Below are positions 33,992 to 45,270 of a stretch of DNA of 64,000 nucleotides, in pieces (within the stretch, counting starts at the first letter, position 1; each line of letters begins with the position of its first letter). The position numbers were made by a program, and so were the translations under genes. The notes beneath the pieces are model-generated. The model did no database searches. It worked only from the letters and a program-made list of their open reading frames with translations, and was not told the DNA's origin. Source of the stretch: Brachionus plicatilis (taxonomy: Eukaryota; Rotifera; Eurotatoria; Ploima; Brachionidae); contig QEOQ01000670.1 in the NCBI GenBank assembly GCA_010279815.1, positions 1,144,660 through 1,208,659 on the forward strand. Direction: 5' to 3'.

Positions 33992-34509
33992 AACGTAATT
34001 ATCCGAATTTACTGACATGTCATTAAATTTTTTAGTGGCATGTCACTATAAAATCTTTTGGCATCTTGAAGTTTAGGATCAAAAAAATCAGATCAAATAG
34101 TATTTTGTTTATAACTTTTGAATGGTACTTGATTAAGTCTCTCTCTGCAAAATGCTAAATAATGCAAAATACATGCTGAATATTGTATGAGGCTCTGCAA
34201 AACTCTGCATTTAAATTGCGCAGTCAAATTAAATACTTTTTAATGGCGTGCATTTTGCTGCAAAATGCAGAGTTTTTGCAGAGCCTCATACAATATTCAG
34301 CATGTATTTTGCATTATTTAGCATTTTGCAGAGAGAGACTTAATCAAGTACCATTCAAAAGTTATAAACAAAATACTATTTGATCTGATTTTTTTGATCC
34401 TAAACTTCAAGATGCCAATCTTTTACATGTTATAACAGCGTGTCACTAAAATAGAGTTAAAATAGACTCTATTTTAAAGACATGTCACTCAATTCGGATG
34501 ATTACGTTA
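33992..34509. mobile_element. Outer MITE (CCGAATT...GACATGTC family) carrying a nested MITE
   Basis: The left end TAACGTAATTATCCGAATTTACTGACATGTCA is the inverse of the right end GACATGTCACTCAATTCGGATGATTACGTTA. The arms carry TAGTGGCATGTCACT and GTGTCACTAAAATAGAGT. A second complete element (34060-34416) with its own target-site duplication is inserted inside. A reduced relative lies at 24488-24575. Confidence 0.78.
34060..34416. mobile_element. Nested MITE (GGCATCTTGAAG family) with perfect 8-bp TSD
   Basis: 357 bp, almost a perfect hairpin. The left arm GGCATCTTGAAGTTTAGGATC and about 150 bp after it are repeated inverted at the right end. The flanks AATCTTTT (34052-34059) and AATCTTTT (34417-34424) are identical. 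The arms contain AGTCTCTCTCTGCAAAATGC and CATGCTGAATATTGTATGAGG. The unpaired centre (34205-34260) carries the core shared with the P450-intron element, in the opposite orientation. Confidence 0.92.
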
Positions 34510-34735
34510 ATTGAAATAAAACAATTAATTTTTGTAATCTAATCGTTTACCTAACTATTTATCAAATTTAAATTTAAAAAATAGGTTATGTTATTTCATT
34601 GTGATTATTTAGTTAAAATTGTCGGATATGACTTTTCGGAAGTGACTTGTCAGAAAGGTCTGACTCCCGTTCTTTAACAATTCTTTTGGCTTTTTATTCC
34701 ATTTTTTCTTAATAACTTTTTTATTTGAATGGATA

Positions 34736-35540
34736 AATTAGCTTGCAAACAAATGTAAATGCATTAACATTAGGCATTGTGAATTTTGCAATGGAGAACA
34801 AAACAAAAATTAAGGTGTAAAAAATGTTGGAAAAAATGTTGGAAAAAATGTATCATAACCTGGTACATAGTAGGCAAATTGAAGTTCATGATCAAATGTA
34901 AATTTCAAATCAAAATTTTTAGTTTTTGATTCAAATAAAATGGTATTTTTTATCAATTTTTCAATAATAAATGACTATACTTTATTAAACATTATTTGTT
35001 TAATCTATAATTAGATAGAAAATTATATGAATTTTTGTCTGAAGTCAATAAAATTCTTGATCAATATTTTGAAATTTAGCAATACAAAATTCAACATTGT
35101 TTCGCCGTAAAATATTTTAATTAATATTAAAATATCATTTAAAGTCATAATTTGGATACCTTAATGTCGATTTTAAATTTGTCTTTAAAATTTCCGAATA
35201 AGGATTTTAGAAGAATCAATTAAAGGTCAATTAGAAAAAAAAGAATTGTTTTTTTTTAATTAAAATAATAAACATCTTATGTTTAATTTAAAAAAACTTT
35301 AAAAACATCTAATTTCATCATTTTTTATTAAGATTTGAATCAAATAAATTTTGATCATTTGATTATGATCATGAACTTCAAGTTGCCTACATAGTATTAG
35401 CATTAGGTCTGTGCGAAATCGCTAAAAACTTGCAAAACAAAGAACATTTTGATTGCTTTTGAAGGCTTTGATCAATGATTGCTCACAAAATGTTAATGCA
35501 TTTGCATTTTTAAAGCTAATATATCATCATTAATAAAAAA
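34736..35540. mobile_element. Outer inverted-repeat element disrupted by a second MITE
   Basis: The left segment TTAGCTTGCAAACAAATGTAAATGCATTAACATT (34738-34771) pairs with the right segment near 35490-35525 (AATGTTAATGCATTTGCATT, then TTAAAGCTAATA). The element at 34873-35387 sits between them, so the outer one is older. Its exact ends are not resolved. Confidence 0.55.
34873..35387. mobile_element. MITE (GGCAAATTGAAGTTCATGATC family) with perfect 9-bp TSD
   Basis: 515 bp. The left end GGCAAATTGAAGTTCATGATC and the reverse complement of the right end GGCAACTTGAAGTTCATGATC match at 19 of 21 positions; further pairing is loose. The nine bases TACATAGTA occur directly on both sides (34864-34872 and 35388-35396). 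The left part carries a tandem AATGTTGGAAAA just outside. No ORF. Confidence 0.9.
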
Positions 35541-35962
35541 TTTATAAACTAAAACATTGAGTATTTAAAAAAAATGAATTGATAAAGATATGCTTAAAAA
35601 TAAAATATTTGATTTAAATATTTCAATTTTTATTCAAAAGTAAAATTAAACTGTTAATTAATTAAAGAAAATAAACAAAAATGGTCAAAACAAACATGGG
35701 CAAAGTGGGTTTAGTGGTCTCGTTTCTAACTAGCAGCAGAACATTGCTTTTTGTTAACAATTGTTTTTAAATTTATACTCCGAATGATCTAAATTAAAAC
35801 AAATAATAAACAACTTAAAATATACAATAGACAATAGACTATAGAAAAATTGAAAGGCCTTTTTCAAACAAAAGAAGAGGAAAAAGAAAATAGAAAAAGA
35901 AAATAGAGAGCAGGAATTCAAGTTTATTTAATTAGACGTACAAATCCTGAGATGACATTTTC

Positions 35963-38900
35963 TCAAGTGTTGTAATTAGTTGTTGTCGACGGCGCAATCG
36001 ATTGTGAGGGAGTTGGTGTGGTAGCCATATAATAATAGCTAGCTATTTGTTGTTGCTGCATTGGATTTAGTTGTTGAAACGAGTGTAGCAACTGATTTTG
36101 ACTTAGTAACGAGTTGAGACATGATGAATTTACATTATTTTGAGCGGTGGGATGAGGCGCAGGATTCGACTTGGTAGGAGTTTGAGGCTGCAAGTCGCAT
36201 GTTGCTGTTCCAGCATTCCAAGTAGTGGTTTGAAAGTGAGCCAAAGTGTTGGGCTGTGTGGCCGATTGATTTTGCATTTGTTTATTGTACAAATTGAGAA
36301 GACTACTATTGTTAGTGGTGGTCGACAAATGAGGTGATTTTGAATGCAAATAACTCAAACTCTGTTGAATTAAATTCGAATAGTTCAAAGAATTTGTGCT
36401 CGCCTGAAAAGCCGATTTGTTTGTGGTGACAAGATTTTGCACTTGGTCGTTTATAACTTTGTTAAAACTGAATGTGGACGCGGTTTGTTCGTGTTCGTGT
36501 TCGTGTTGGTTTTGGTGTTGGTTTAAGGGCTGAATTAATTTTCTAAATGACGCTGCTTCATCGGCTTGATTAAACGAACGACTCAATTTTCTGTTCATTT
36601 GTTCATTCTCAAGATTATTTTGTTCGAGAAGTTTAAGCTTTTTTTCCATTTCCAAATTGTCTTGCTTGCATTTGTACAGCAGATCAAGCAAGTCCATACA
36701 ATCGAATTTTTTGCTCAAATTTCGGCACAAATCAGCACCTAGATCCCATTGTTTGGTCAACATTTCCTCCAGGCTGTTGTTGGGCTCATTTGTTTGCTCA
36801 CACAAATCCCTCTCACAATTTGGTTCCATCTGTTTGTTTAGAAAATTTCCGAATACATCAATACATTGTGTTTGTGTATGATTGGTGAGTGGATTTTTGC
36901 ATTTTGGACGAATGTCAACAGATTCGGGCGATTTGGAAAAGTTAGATGAAGTGGAAGAAGCGCATGAAGAAGTCGACGGTGTGACTATGCCACTGTGGCA
37001 AGCTAGCTTGGCATCTTCTAAATTAATGGTCAATGTCGGATTGTTATTTGCTAGAAGATCGTTCGAATCGTCATTGTCCGGTTTTGGTGTCTTGGCCTTT
37101 TTGGGTTCGTTTTCGACGACATTGCTGCTCATCGATTTACGTTTTGATGTGCACGAATTAGCTGTTGAAGCTGAGCGAAACGATTTTATCGAATTGCATT
37201 CGTCATTTTTTTCATTATCTGTTTGCTCGGCTAAAACTTCAAATTTGGTATCTTCCAATTTGGCAATGTTTGTTCCGGTAAATATCTTGACCTCATTGAA
37301 ATTAGCTTCCTTTAAATTAAATATTAAAATAATACAAAAAAATACATGTTTTTCGTTGTATTTACAACAATAATAGCAATAACAAATTAAATAATAATAG
37401 GAATACAATTTTTCATTTTTTATTTTAAAATTATTTGCCAATGGCTGATCAATTATTAATAAGAATTTTTATTTTTCAATGGAAATTTTAGTAGAGAATT
37501 ATGAATTTTTTCAAAAAGTAAAATCAATTTTTAGAATAAATTTATTTTAATAATATTAAAAATATTTAAACCATTTTCCAGATCAATATTTTAAAAAAGG
37601 AAAAATAAAAAATAAAGAAACAAACAAACAAATATAATGAGTTGAAAATGAAATTATTTTCAATTGTAAAAATAGAAATAATGTAAACTTTTTTTTTTAA
37701 TTAAGCATGTTGTCTTGAAGTCTAAAAAGAGAAAAAAAATATATTTTATTATTTTTTTAATTTATATTTTTTCTGACAAATTTAAGTCATATGTCATATG
37801 ACAAGATTTTCTCTTTTAAATTTTTCAATAAAACTTTAAGTTAAAAAAAAGCCCAAGAAAGAACTGACTTTATTGTAAAAAAAAAACAGCAGGATAAAAT
37901 TCAAAATGTCTCTTTTTTTTAAATTAAATCATTTGATAGCTTTTAACGTTATTTTTCCTTCCTTGTCTTTAATGCACTTTTTTATATTTTGTCGAAATTT
38001 TTTGAACAAATTTTGACATCTTGAAGTTTAGGATCAAAAAAATCAGATCAAAAAGGAATTTTTTTATAACTTTTGAATATTATTTGATTAAGTCTCTCTG
38101 CTAATTGCTAAATAATGCAAAATACATGCTGAATATTGCAGAGCCTCACACAATATTCAGCATGTATTTTGCATTATTTAGCATTTAGCAGAGAGACTTA
38201 ATCAAATAATATTCAAAAGTTATAAAAAAATTCCTTTTTGATCCTAAACTTCAAGATGCCACAAATTTTAAGAGAATTATTTAATTAATTTGTTCTATAT
38301 TGTTTTTGATTTTTAAGAAATAATCAAAGAATTTAATAACTTATTTCGTTAATTAAAGAATTTAGCAAACTTGGTAGACAAAGAACTCGAAAGTTAAAAA
38401 TATATAAAAAAGGACAAGAAAAATTAAAAAGTATAATTATGTTGCTATGTTTAGATGCTTATCCATTTATTCGGAAATGATCTTTTTTTAATCGAAATGA
38501 AAATTAAAAAAAATAAGCTTGATCTATAAATAATTGGAATCAAAATCGTTCAAAATCGGTTTTGTACCTAAAATTATTAAAAAGTTTTTAAGAAATTTTT
38601 TAAATTGATTAGATTTATAGATTTCAACATAAAAAGGCACTTTCAAAATTTCTATTTAGTAATTTAATAATTTAGAAAAAAAAATAGCTTTGTAGAAAAA
38701 AAATTTCAAACAATATTTTCAACAATAATTTTTTTATGGAAACAATAGCTTGTATTTCTTAATCGTAATTCGATCTATTGCCGTACTTATCAAAAAATAT
38801 CAAAAAATTTTCTTCAAAAGTTGTTTATTTTCTAAATAAGATCTAATTTTTGTCTAAGAGTTTTATTTCAACTTTATCTGATCAAAAGTGTGTAGTTATA

Positions 38901-40310
38901 TTTAATTATAATATGAAAATTTGGTTATTTGTATTTAATTAAAATATGAAAATAAAGTTTATAAAAGATGAACGTTTTTTACTTAATAAAAATTAGCCAT
39001 AAACAAAAAAAAAAAAAAAACAAACTTACATTCAACTTGGACTCGCTTTGTAAAATTTTCGTTTTGTCTAACTCGTCTGTTCCATTCGAGTCTAATTTGG
39101 CTTTATTTACATTACACTGTTTAGATGTGGATCGTTGACTTGGAGACGACGACGAATTGTTGAAAGAAAACCTTTTCTTTTTTTTCTCGCTCAAGTCAAT
39201 GATGGGCTCTTGTTTTTGTTTGGAATTTTTGACAAGAGATGGTCGCGACTTGTTCATGTGACTTTCACCACGTGAACTTTTCTTTGCATTCAGCTTTAAT
39301 TTTTCCTTTAGTTTTTCTTTTTCTCGTGCCTCAATGAACGCACTCAGATCATCGACGATTGTGTTCGAAATCAGCGACTTGTTTACACTGTGGATTAGAT
39401 TGGAAACACTTTTGCCCAGATTGTTTTTGTTCAAAGGATTGGACACTGGACAAAGACTTGAATTAAATGGTGGCAGTTTTTTTAGACAACTTGTCGACTG
39501 AGACAAAATCATATTCAAATGTTCACTACAATAAATGCTATAGTTTAGATTATTTTTGTATGAGCTGTTGGACTCTTCGCACAAAAGACCCTTTCGCTGA
39601 GCACAAGTCACATGAAACCACTCTTGACAGCCATCCTTATAGCCACAATTAACGTAGACACCTTGGCTGCAGCTATTGTCTGTGTTTAGGCACAGCGAAC
39701 ACTTTTTATCAAATCGTTGGCATTTGATGTCCTTTAGAATAATTGGCTCCATTGTTTTCACATTGCCAAAACTTATCTCCGGTATGTACAACGCACAGAC
39801 CACATGAGCCCATTTGTTGCATTGAGTTCGTTTAAGAGCTCCATCTCGACACGGACACAGTTCACAAGTTAGCTTTTTGAATTGGTCGTGCAAATGGCGG
39901 CCACCGTGCCAACATTTGCTCTTGAGCGCATTGCTAGCTAGTTCTATTTTATGTTTGCACGAGCCACAGTACCAAGAATCGTCGGGCACATTTAAAATTC
40001 CGTAGCAACATTGATGCACTGCTACTTTGCAATCGACTCCGTCACAGTAGACGAGCAAATTGTTCGAGTATCCGGTGTCATCTCCACAGACACAACATCC
40101 GCCAAGCATTTGTTTGTCGTCTTCTTCTTGGTCATGTTCATTTTTGTTTGTTGTTGTTTGAGAGAGTGGTGTTGGTGAATGGCACTCGACTTTGGTGGAA
40201 GCTGTTTTATCTGTCATTGGGTTCGTTGTCTCATTATTTAGCAAATTATTTCTTAGCTTATTGAGCGATTTGTTTACTTTTAACTTGACACATTCATTTT
40301 CTGCGCTCAT
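35963..40310 (-). CDS. MLLT10: AF10/AF17 (MLLT10/MLLT6) homologue: PHD-ZnK-PHD and OM-LZ
   Basis: Exons 40310-39030 and 37309-35963, about 875 aa. Start is ATG 40310 (MSAENE); the frame opens slightly upstream only from a TTG. Exon 1 encodes the extended PHD finger: GGCCVCGDDTGYSNNLLVYCDG, VAVHQCCYGI, WYCGSC, then CELCPCRDGALKRT, WAHVVCALYIPEISFGNV, and HVTCAQRKGLLCEE with the second PHD. In AF10 this module reads unmodified H3K27. An insertion of about 20 residues with extra Cys/His (KCWHGGRHLHDQ) lies before CELCP. Exon 2 ends its disordered stretch with SLEEMLTKQWDLGADLC and a leucine zipper: the octapeptide-motif/leucine-zipper that binds DOT1L to promote H3K79 methylation. The C-terminus is Q/N/S-rich. 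The 1.7-kb intron holds a MITE. Confidence 0.93.
38015..38260. mobile_element. MITE (GACATCTTGAAG family) in the AF10 intron, perfect 9-bp TSD
   Basis: 246 bp, close to a perfect hairpin: GACATCTTGAAGTTTAGGATC at the left and its complement ending AAGATGCC at the right, pairing for about 110 bp (AGTCTCTCTGCTAA, GCAAAATACATGCTGAATATT). The nine bases ACAAATTTT occur on both sides (38006-38014 and 38261-38269). It is the same family as 34060-34416 but lacks that copy's central core, so it is a shorter subtype. Confidence 0.92.
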
Positions 40311-41790
40311 ATTACCCAATAAATTCTAAATAATTAAACTTGAATTTAAATCTTAATTAAGATAATTTGAACATAAGTTGTCCCTGGCAACTTGATTCTT
40401 ATCGCTTTTTTTTTTTTCTTTTTTTCTTTTTTTTCTTTTTTTTATTTTTTCTTTGACAATGCCTAGCTTATCGCTCCGAAATGCGAAACAACAAAATTTT
40501 TGGCTTTTTTTTTCTTGTTTTGTGGGGTGCGGCTCGATCGTTGTTGTTTAGTCGCTCGCTCAGTCAATTCGGTCGGCTTGAGATTGGATTTTTATACGAG
40601 CAAGTCTAATCAAATTTTATGATGATTACAAAAATATTTTAATTCTATGCTCGAGTATTATAATTGCTATTTTATTTCGAATGTAGCCCAAAATTATTAA
40701 GTTTATTCTATATGGGTTTATTATTTTTGTTATAATTATTTTCTTTGAATTATTTTTTATTTTTTTTTAGATTTTTGCACGAGCAATAATCATGCAAAAT
40801 TTTGCTATAATTTTTTCTTATTATAATATATAGAAATAACAAAAGCAATAGCAATCATTATAATAAAAATAATAATATTAATTTAAAAAATGATAATGAG
40901 ATAAATGTAAATTTATTTCTAAATTGTCTTCGGACAAAACGCCCTCTATTTTTTAAATTAAAAAGTTAAAAAATAAATTATTTAAAAATTTTCAAATTTA
41001 TTTATTATTTAAAAATAAAAAAAAATATTTAAAAAAATATATTTGTGAAAAAAATTCCAGTCTATTTAAATGTTCGTTTAATTATCCGAATTATCAGAGT
41101 AATTTTAGATAAAAAATAGAATATCCAATTTTAACTGTGCTGGTTTAAATTTTATTTGATTTATTAGATTTTGCGATTTATTTACAGAATAATTTGAATC
41201 GAAGACTTGACTTGGGTGTTCAAGCCAAAATTTAGCACTTTGCTTGATTCATTTGATTTTATTAAATGAATTGCAACACAAGATTTATGTAATATTTTGA
41301 TTAAGATGCGAATGCATTTGAAATATATTCATAATTTAGAGAAGACTCATATTATTCCGAATTAGTAGGGAGAGAACAATAAGAGTGAGAGAGAAAGAGA
41401 GAGAGAGAGAGAGAAAAAAAAAATTTAATAATAAAAGAAAAAATTTCAAAACTCGTTCGAAACGAGATCTTCTATTCCCAAATGGAGCATAATTAAAGTT
41501 TCATTTTATTTAATTTTAAACTATAGTCAACAAAAAAATTCCTCAATGAACATTCACAATTTTTTTTTCTTTTTTGTAAAGCATTGAAGCCAAGCGCGCT
41601 TTTAAAATCTATTTCACTCTTTTTTTTCTTTTTGATTTATAGAGACAATCGGAAAATTATCAAAAAAATATGCACAATTTTTCAATCATGCTTTAACTAC
41701 TACTTCTAACACTTTCTATCAATTTAACCTCAATTTATCTATCGGCTTAAAGTTAGATACTGACAGAGAGCTCTTTGAACTTTGAAAAAA
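40311..41790. promoter_or_regulatory. Divergent intergenic region between AF10 and eIF4E
   Basis: Both flanking genes point away from this 1.48-kb region, so it should hold both promoters. A long pyrimidine tract (40405-40450), a CG-containing segment (40490-40580: GGCTCGATCG, GTCGCTCGCTCAG, TTCGGTCGG) and a (GA)n run (41388-41414) stand out against the AT-rich background. No promoter element is proven. Confidence 0.5.
41388..41414. repeat. (GA)n microsatellite
   Basis: GAGAGAGAAAGAGAGAGAGAG-type run of about 27 bp in the AF10-eIF4E spacer. GAGA tracts are often found in promoters; a role here is only a guess. Confidence 0.85.
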
Positions 41791-42770
41791 ATGACCACTG
41801 ACGTTTTGCCACAACAAACCAACGATAATAAGCAACAACAAAATACTGTTGCGACCAAAGATCAAGTTCAAACCATACTAAATAATCCTAATATAAAATT
41901 TCCGCTCGAAGACTCGTGGTCGTTTTGGTTCTATAAAAACGAACGATCCAAAGAATGGAAAGAAAATGTTAAATTTATAACAACCGTGGATTTTGTTGAA
42001 GATTTTTGGGGGTTGGTGATTTTTTTGATAAATTTTTTTTTTTATTTCGTTAAAAAATATTAATTCTAATATCATTTAAGAGTTTACAATCATATCCAAT
42101 TAGTTAGCAAAGTGAATGTAGGATGCGATTACATGTTTTTTAAAGTATTTTTTGATTAATTTTTTTAATTAATTTTGAATAATATTTTTTCAAAAAAAAA
42201 TAAATTAGAAAGACATACCACCAATGTGGGAAGATCCTCAAAATTGTGACGGAGGAAGATGGATTTTGAATCTAGATAAAAAGTATCATAATACTAATCT
42301 TGACATGTATTGGTTGAACACCGTAAGGACTATTAAAACAAAGAAAAAATTTAATTTATTTTTTGTCTAATTATTTATTTTAAGCTACTGGCTTTAATTG
42401 GTGATCAATTTTTTGACGAAGGACCATATGTTAATGGTGTTTGGGTTAATATAAGATCTAAATTAGATAAAATAGCTCTTTGGACCAAGATTGCTAAAAA
42501 CGCCGAGGTTCAAATGAAAATAGGGTAAAATTATTATTGTTTGAAAAAAAATTGAAAAAAAAATTATCCTTTTACTTATTTAGACGACGTTACAAAGAAA
42601 TTTTGAATCTAAAAGACAAAGACACTACCATAGCTTATGAAGTATGCTTTTATTAAGTGAAAAAATTGTTCATTTATTTAAAAAAAAAAAAAATTTTTCT
42701 TTACTAAAATCAGGAACATCAAGCTGCGAATAGTGGATCGTCTCAAGCAGAACCACTCCACATGGTATAA
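41791..42770 (+). CDS. eIF4E: Translation initiation factor eIF4E, 6 exons
   Basis: Exons 41791-42011, 42081-42144, 42209-42322, 42385-42524, 42584-42641, 42714-42770, phase-consistent, 217 aa, the length of human eIF4E. The mRNA cap-binding protein stacks m7G between two tryptophans; the matching residues are Trp in SFWFYKNERSKEW and Trp in PPMWEDPQN. The eIF4G/4E-BP contact segment VEDFWGVYNHIQ follows. GGRWILNLDKK, LDMYWLNTLLALIGDQF, GVWVNIRSKLDKIALWT and IGRRYKEILNL complete the fold. The C-terminal exon encodes a polar tail (EHQAANSGSSQAEPLHMV), shorter on clear homology than the core. It acts in the cytoplasm in eIF4F. Start is ATG 41791; the N-terminus is Q/N-rich. Confidence 0.95.
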
Positions 42771-43127
42771 CATTTTTGTCTCATGATGCTTTTGTGTTCA
42801 AATAAAATTTTAAGCATTCATACTTATTTTTATTAGTTGTTAACCAGATATTTTGTTAACCCATAATTTTTTCTTTAAAAACCACTGCCGAATTTATGAT
42901 CGCATGAAAACTTTATATATTTAACTTAATACTTTTTTTGTCAAACATATAATTTTTTATTAAAAGTATAAAAAAGTGTTTATTTAATAAATATTGATTT
43001 AAAAAATAATCCAATTTTAATTTAAATTTTTCTATTAAATTACAAAATAAAGACATGGAAAATAAGCTTTTTAGCATCTTCTTTTTGTTTATCATAATTT
43101 TCATCATAACCTTTTGTCTACCTTGAG

Positions 43128-43726
43128 TTATTTGTTATTTATCGATTTAAAATTTGTTAATTTCAATGCCATTTCGGCATTGTGTTCAGTCTTAAATGAA
43201 AAAAATGCATAACCCAGTTTTTTTGGTCTCTTATTGATTTTAAATTTTTTGAAGTTTTTTCATTTTTAGATTCCAAGAAAACCATTGTTTTGATTTTTTC
43301 TAGGATTTTTTTGCTTTTTTTTTATTCAAATGCTTTATTTATTTTAGACAAGCGTTTTTTATATCTGACTAAGGCCTAAGTTTATTTACGGTTGCATATT
43401 ATTGCAAAAATGTAGCAAATTGAGTTTAATTCTTTACAACTATTAAAAAAAATTTTATTTGATTTTAATTCATTTTATTTAACTTTTTTCAAATTTTTAT
43501 CATTTCTTATTTGATTTTTTGAATGATGATGTATTTTTTGGTTTTTCTTCTTTAACATGTTGTTTTTTGCACCCAATTCGTTTGATTTAAAATTTTTTAG
43601 CTTTTTATATTTAATTTTTTTAAAAATTCCAAACTTTTGTTTAGGTTTTACAATTGATTCTTGATTGTTAATCAGTTGGGTTTTTGTAATATTCGATGAA
43701 CTACTTTTGATTTTATTTTTACCCAT
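43128..43726 (-). pseudogene. RRM-type RNA-binding gene remnant (RBM34-like?)
   Basis: Two pieces on the minus strand. From ATG 43726, an 83-codon very basic frame (MGKNKIKSSSSNITKTQL... to 43475) resembles the lysine-rich N-terminus of nucleolar proteins. Further on, 43262-43128 reads KKFKINKRPKKLGYAFFSF and TEHNAEMALKLTNFKSINN before a stop: an RNP1-like strand (KKLGYAFFSF) and following helix of an RRM. Between them lie several stops and a possible decayed segment (FFNSCKELNSI). No splice sites were found that join the pieces in frame. It is probably a decayed gene; a rapidly evolving gene with unseen short introns is the alternative. Confidence 0.4.
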
Positions 43727-44282
43727 CTTAAATTCAAATATATCAGTTATAATTAGTTGGTTTATTGCAAAATATACAATTTTAGAATATTTTCCGATTT
43801 TCAGTCCTTATACAAGAATCTATTATTTGGTATTGAGATAACTAATATTATTATTAAAGATTGAGAATATATTAATTTATTGTTTTTCTTTTCTGGACCC
43901 AAATCATCATTTATTAACGATCTGTTGGACATTGTCTAGATCTCCCCTAACATTAAGACGAATCGAATTAAAGAATAATGTTTTTTTCAAATTTAGATTT
44001 AAATTGTTTTTTAAATAGAAAAAATAAAACTTTTGTTTACCATGCTAAGTAAAATTATTCAAGAATATTATGCCAAATTTATTATGCTATTACATTTTTT
44101 ATTTGGAAATTAATATGCATGCATTGAATGATTTAAAGCCAAAACTAAAACAAGTTGTTTTGTGAAAAAGTCTACAACAGCGTTTTTAATGGCACTTTTA
44201 CCTAAAAATAAATGCCAAGTTAATCCTTCATTCGAAATCATATTTCATTTTTGTTTAAATTTTTTAATTAGATCAATAGATA

Positions 44283-44681
44283 ATGGCTTCAAATAAATTA
44301 TCATTATTTAAAAAAATAATTGCCACTGTAAAGTCTAAGGAAACACTGAATTATTTTACAAGCACTCATTTTTGGGGACCTGGTAAAATTCATTTACGAC
44401 ATATGGAGTTTTTTTTTTTAATTAATCTTTTTGTTTTAGTTGCAAACTGGGGACTTCCATTAGCTGCTTTGGCTGATTTGAAAAAAGATGTGAGCATTAT
44501 TAGTCCAAAAATGACATTGGCAATGTGTATCTATTCATTGATATTTATGAGATTTGCCATAATGGTCAAACCAATCAACCCATTATTGTTTGCATGCCAT
44601 TTTACAAATGAATGCGCTCAACTGACACAAGGTGGACGTCTCATCTACTTCAATTTTACAAATAAAGAGAATCCAGTTTAA
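44283..44681 (+). CDS. MPC1: Mitochondrial pyruvate carrier subunit 1
   Basis: Exons 44283-44382 and 44440-44681, 113 aa (human MPC1 109). The 57-bp intron 44383-44439 is GT-AG, a multiple of three and free of stops, so an unspliced reading inserts 19 hydrophobic residues. Splicing restores the family's most conserved segment [26 protein letters not shown]-type helices follow ([17 protein letters not shown]), then [28 protein letters not shown]1 pairs with MPC2 in the inner mitochondrial membrane to import pyruvate. No cleavable presequence is expected or seen. It is convergent with the Q-rich gene at 45271. Confidence 0.95.
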   Translation: MASNKLSLFKKIIATVKSKETLNYFTSTHFWGPGKIHLRHMEFFFLINLFVLVANWGLPLAALADLKKDVSIISPKMTLAMCIYSLIFMRFAIMVKPINPLLFACHFTNECAQLTQGGRLIYFNFTNKENPV

Positions 44682-45270
44682 AATTGAAGAAGCAGTAGAA
44701 ATTTCTGATTTTGAACGCTGTTGAAAAACTTATACTTATTTTAAAAAATATGAATCAAACTAAAAATTATCTTTTTTTTTTTGATTATTTTGGCTCCATA
44801 ATAAAATTTAAATTTTTAAAGACATTTGCTTTTGTTTAAATAATATGAGTAATTTTTTTTCTTCAAAATTTGGTAAGATAAAATCATTAGCAAAAATTAA
44901 AAAATAAATAATGTGATCAGTTATCAGTTGAAAATCTATAAAATAAAACTAAAAATTTGATTAAAATAACTTTTATTTCTTCGTAAGTATGCAAGCAATA
45001 GTATAAAAATCTTTTATAATAAAAACCAAGCCACCTTAGATTCTAATTTTAAAAATGGATAAATAATACAGTTATCAATGAAATAAAAAAAAATTAACTT
45101 TTTTATAATATAATAATAATAATCTTTTATGACAGCTTAACAAACAAGTTATTTAAAAAATTTAAACAAAAATACACTGTTTTTATTAAGTTTTTTTTGT
45201 AAATCAACAATATTATTTATACAAATTTTAATATTATAAAAATTAAAGAAAAAAAAAGGTAATTTTTATT
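44682..45270. other. Convergent 3' intergenic region
   Basis: Shared 3' flank of MPC1 (+) and the Q-rich gene (-); AT-rich, with AATAAA-type sequences on both strands. Nothing else recognised. Confidence 0.6.

Noticed and set aside
34183..34383. 66-codon ORF with repeated AEFLQSLIQYSA-like words
   Set aside because: It is the hairpin MITE read as protein.
36882..37373. 163-codon plus-strand ORF opposite AF10 exon 2
   Set aside because: Antisense to a well-supported coding exon, with no domain.
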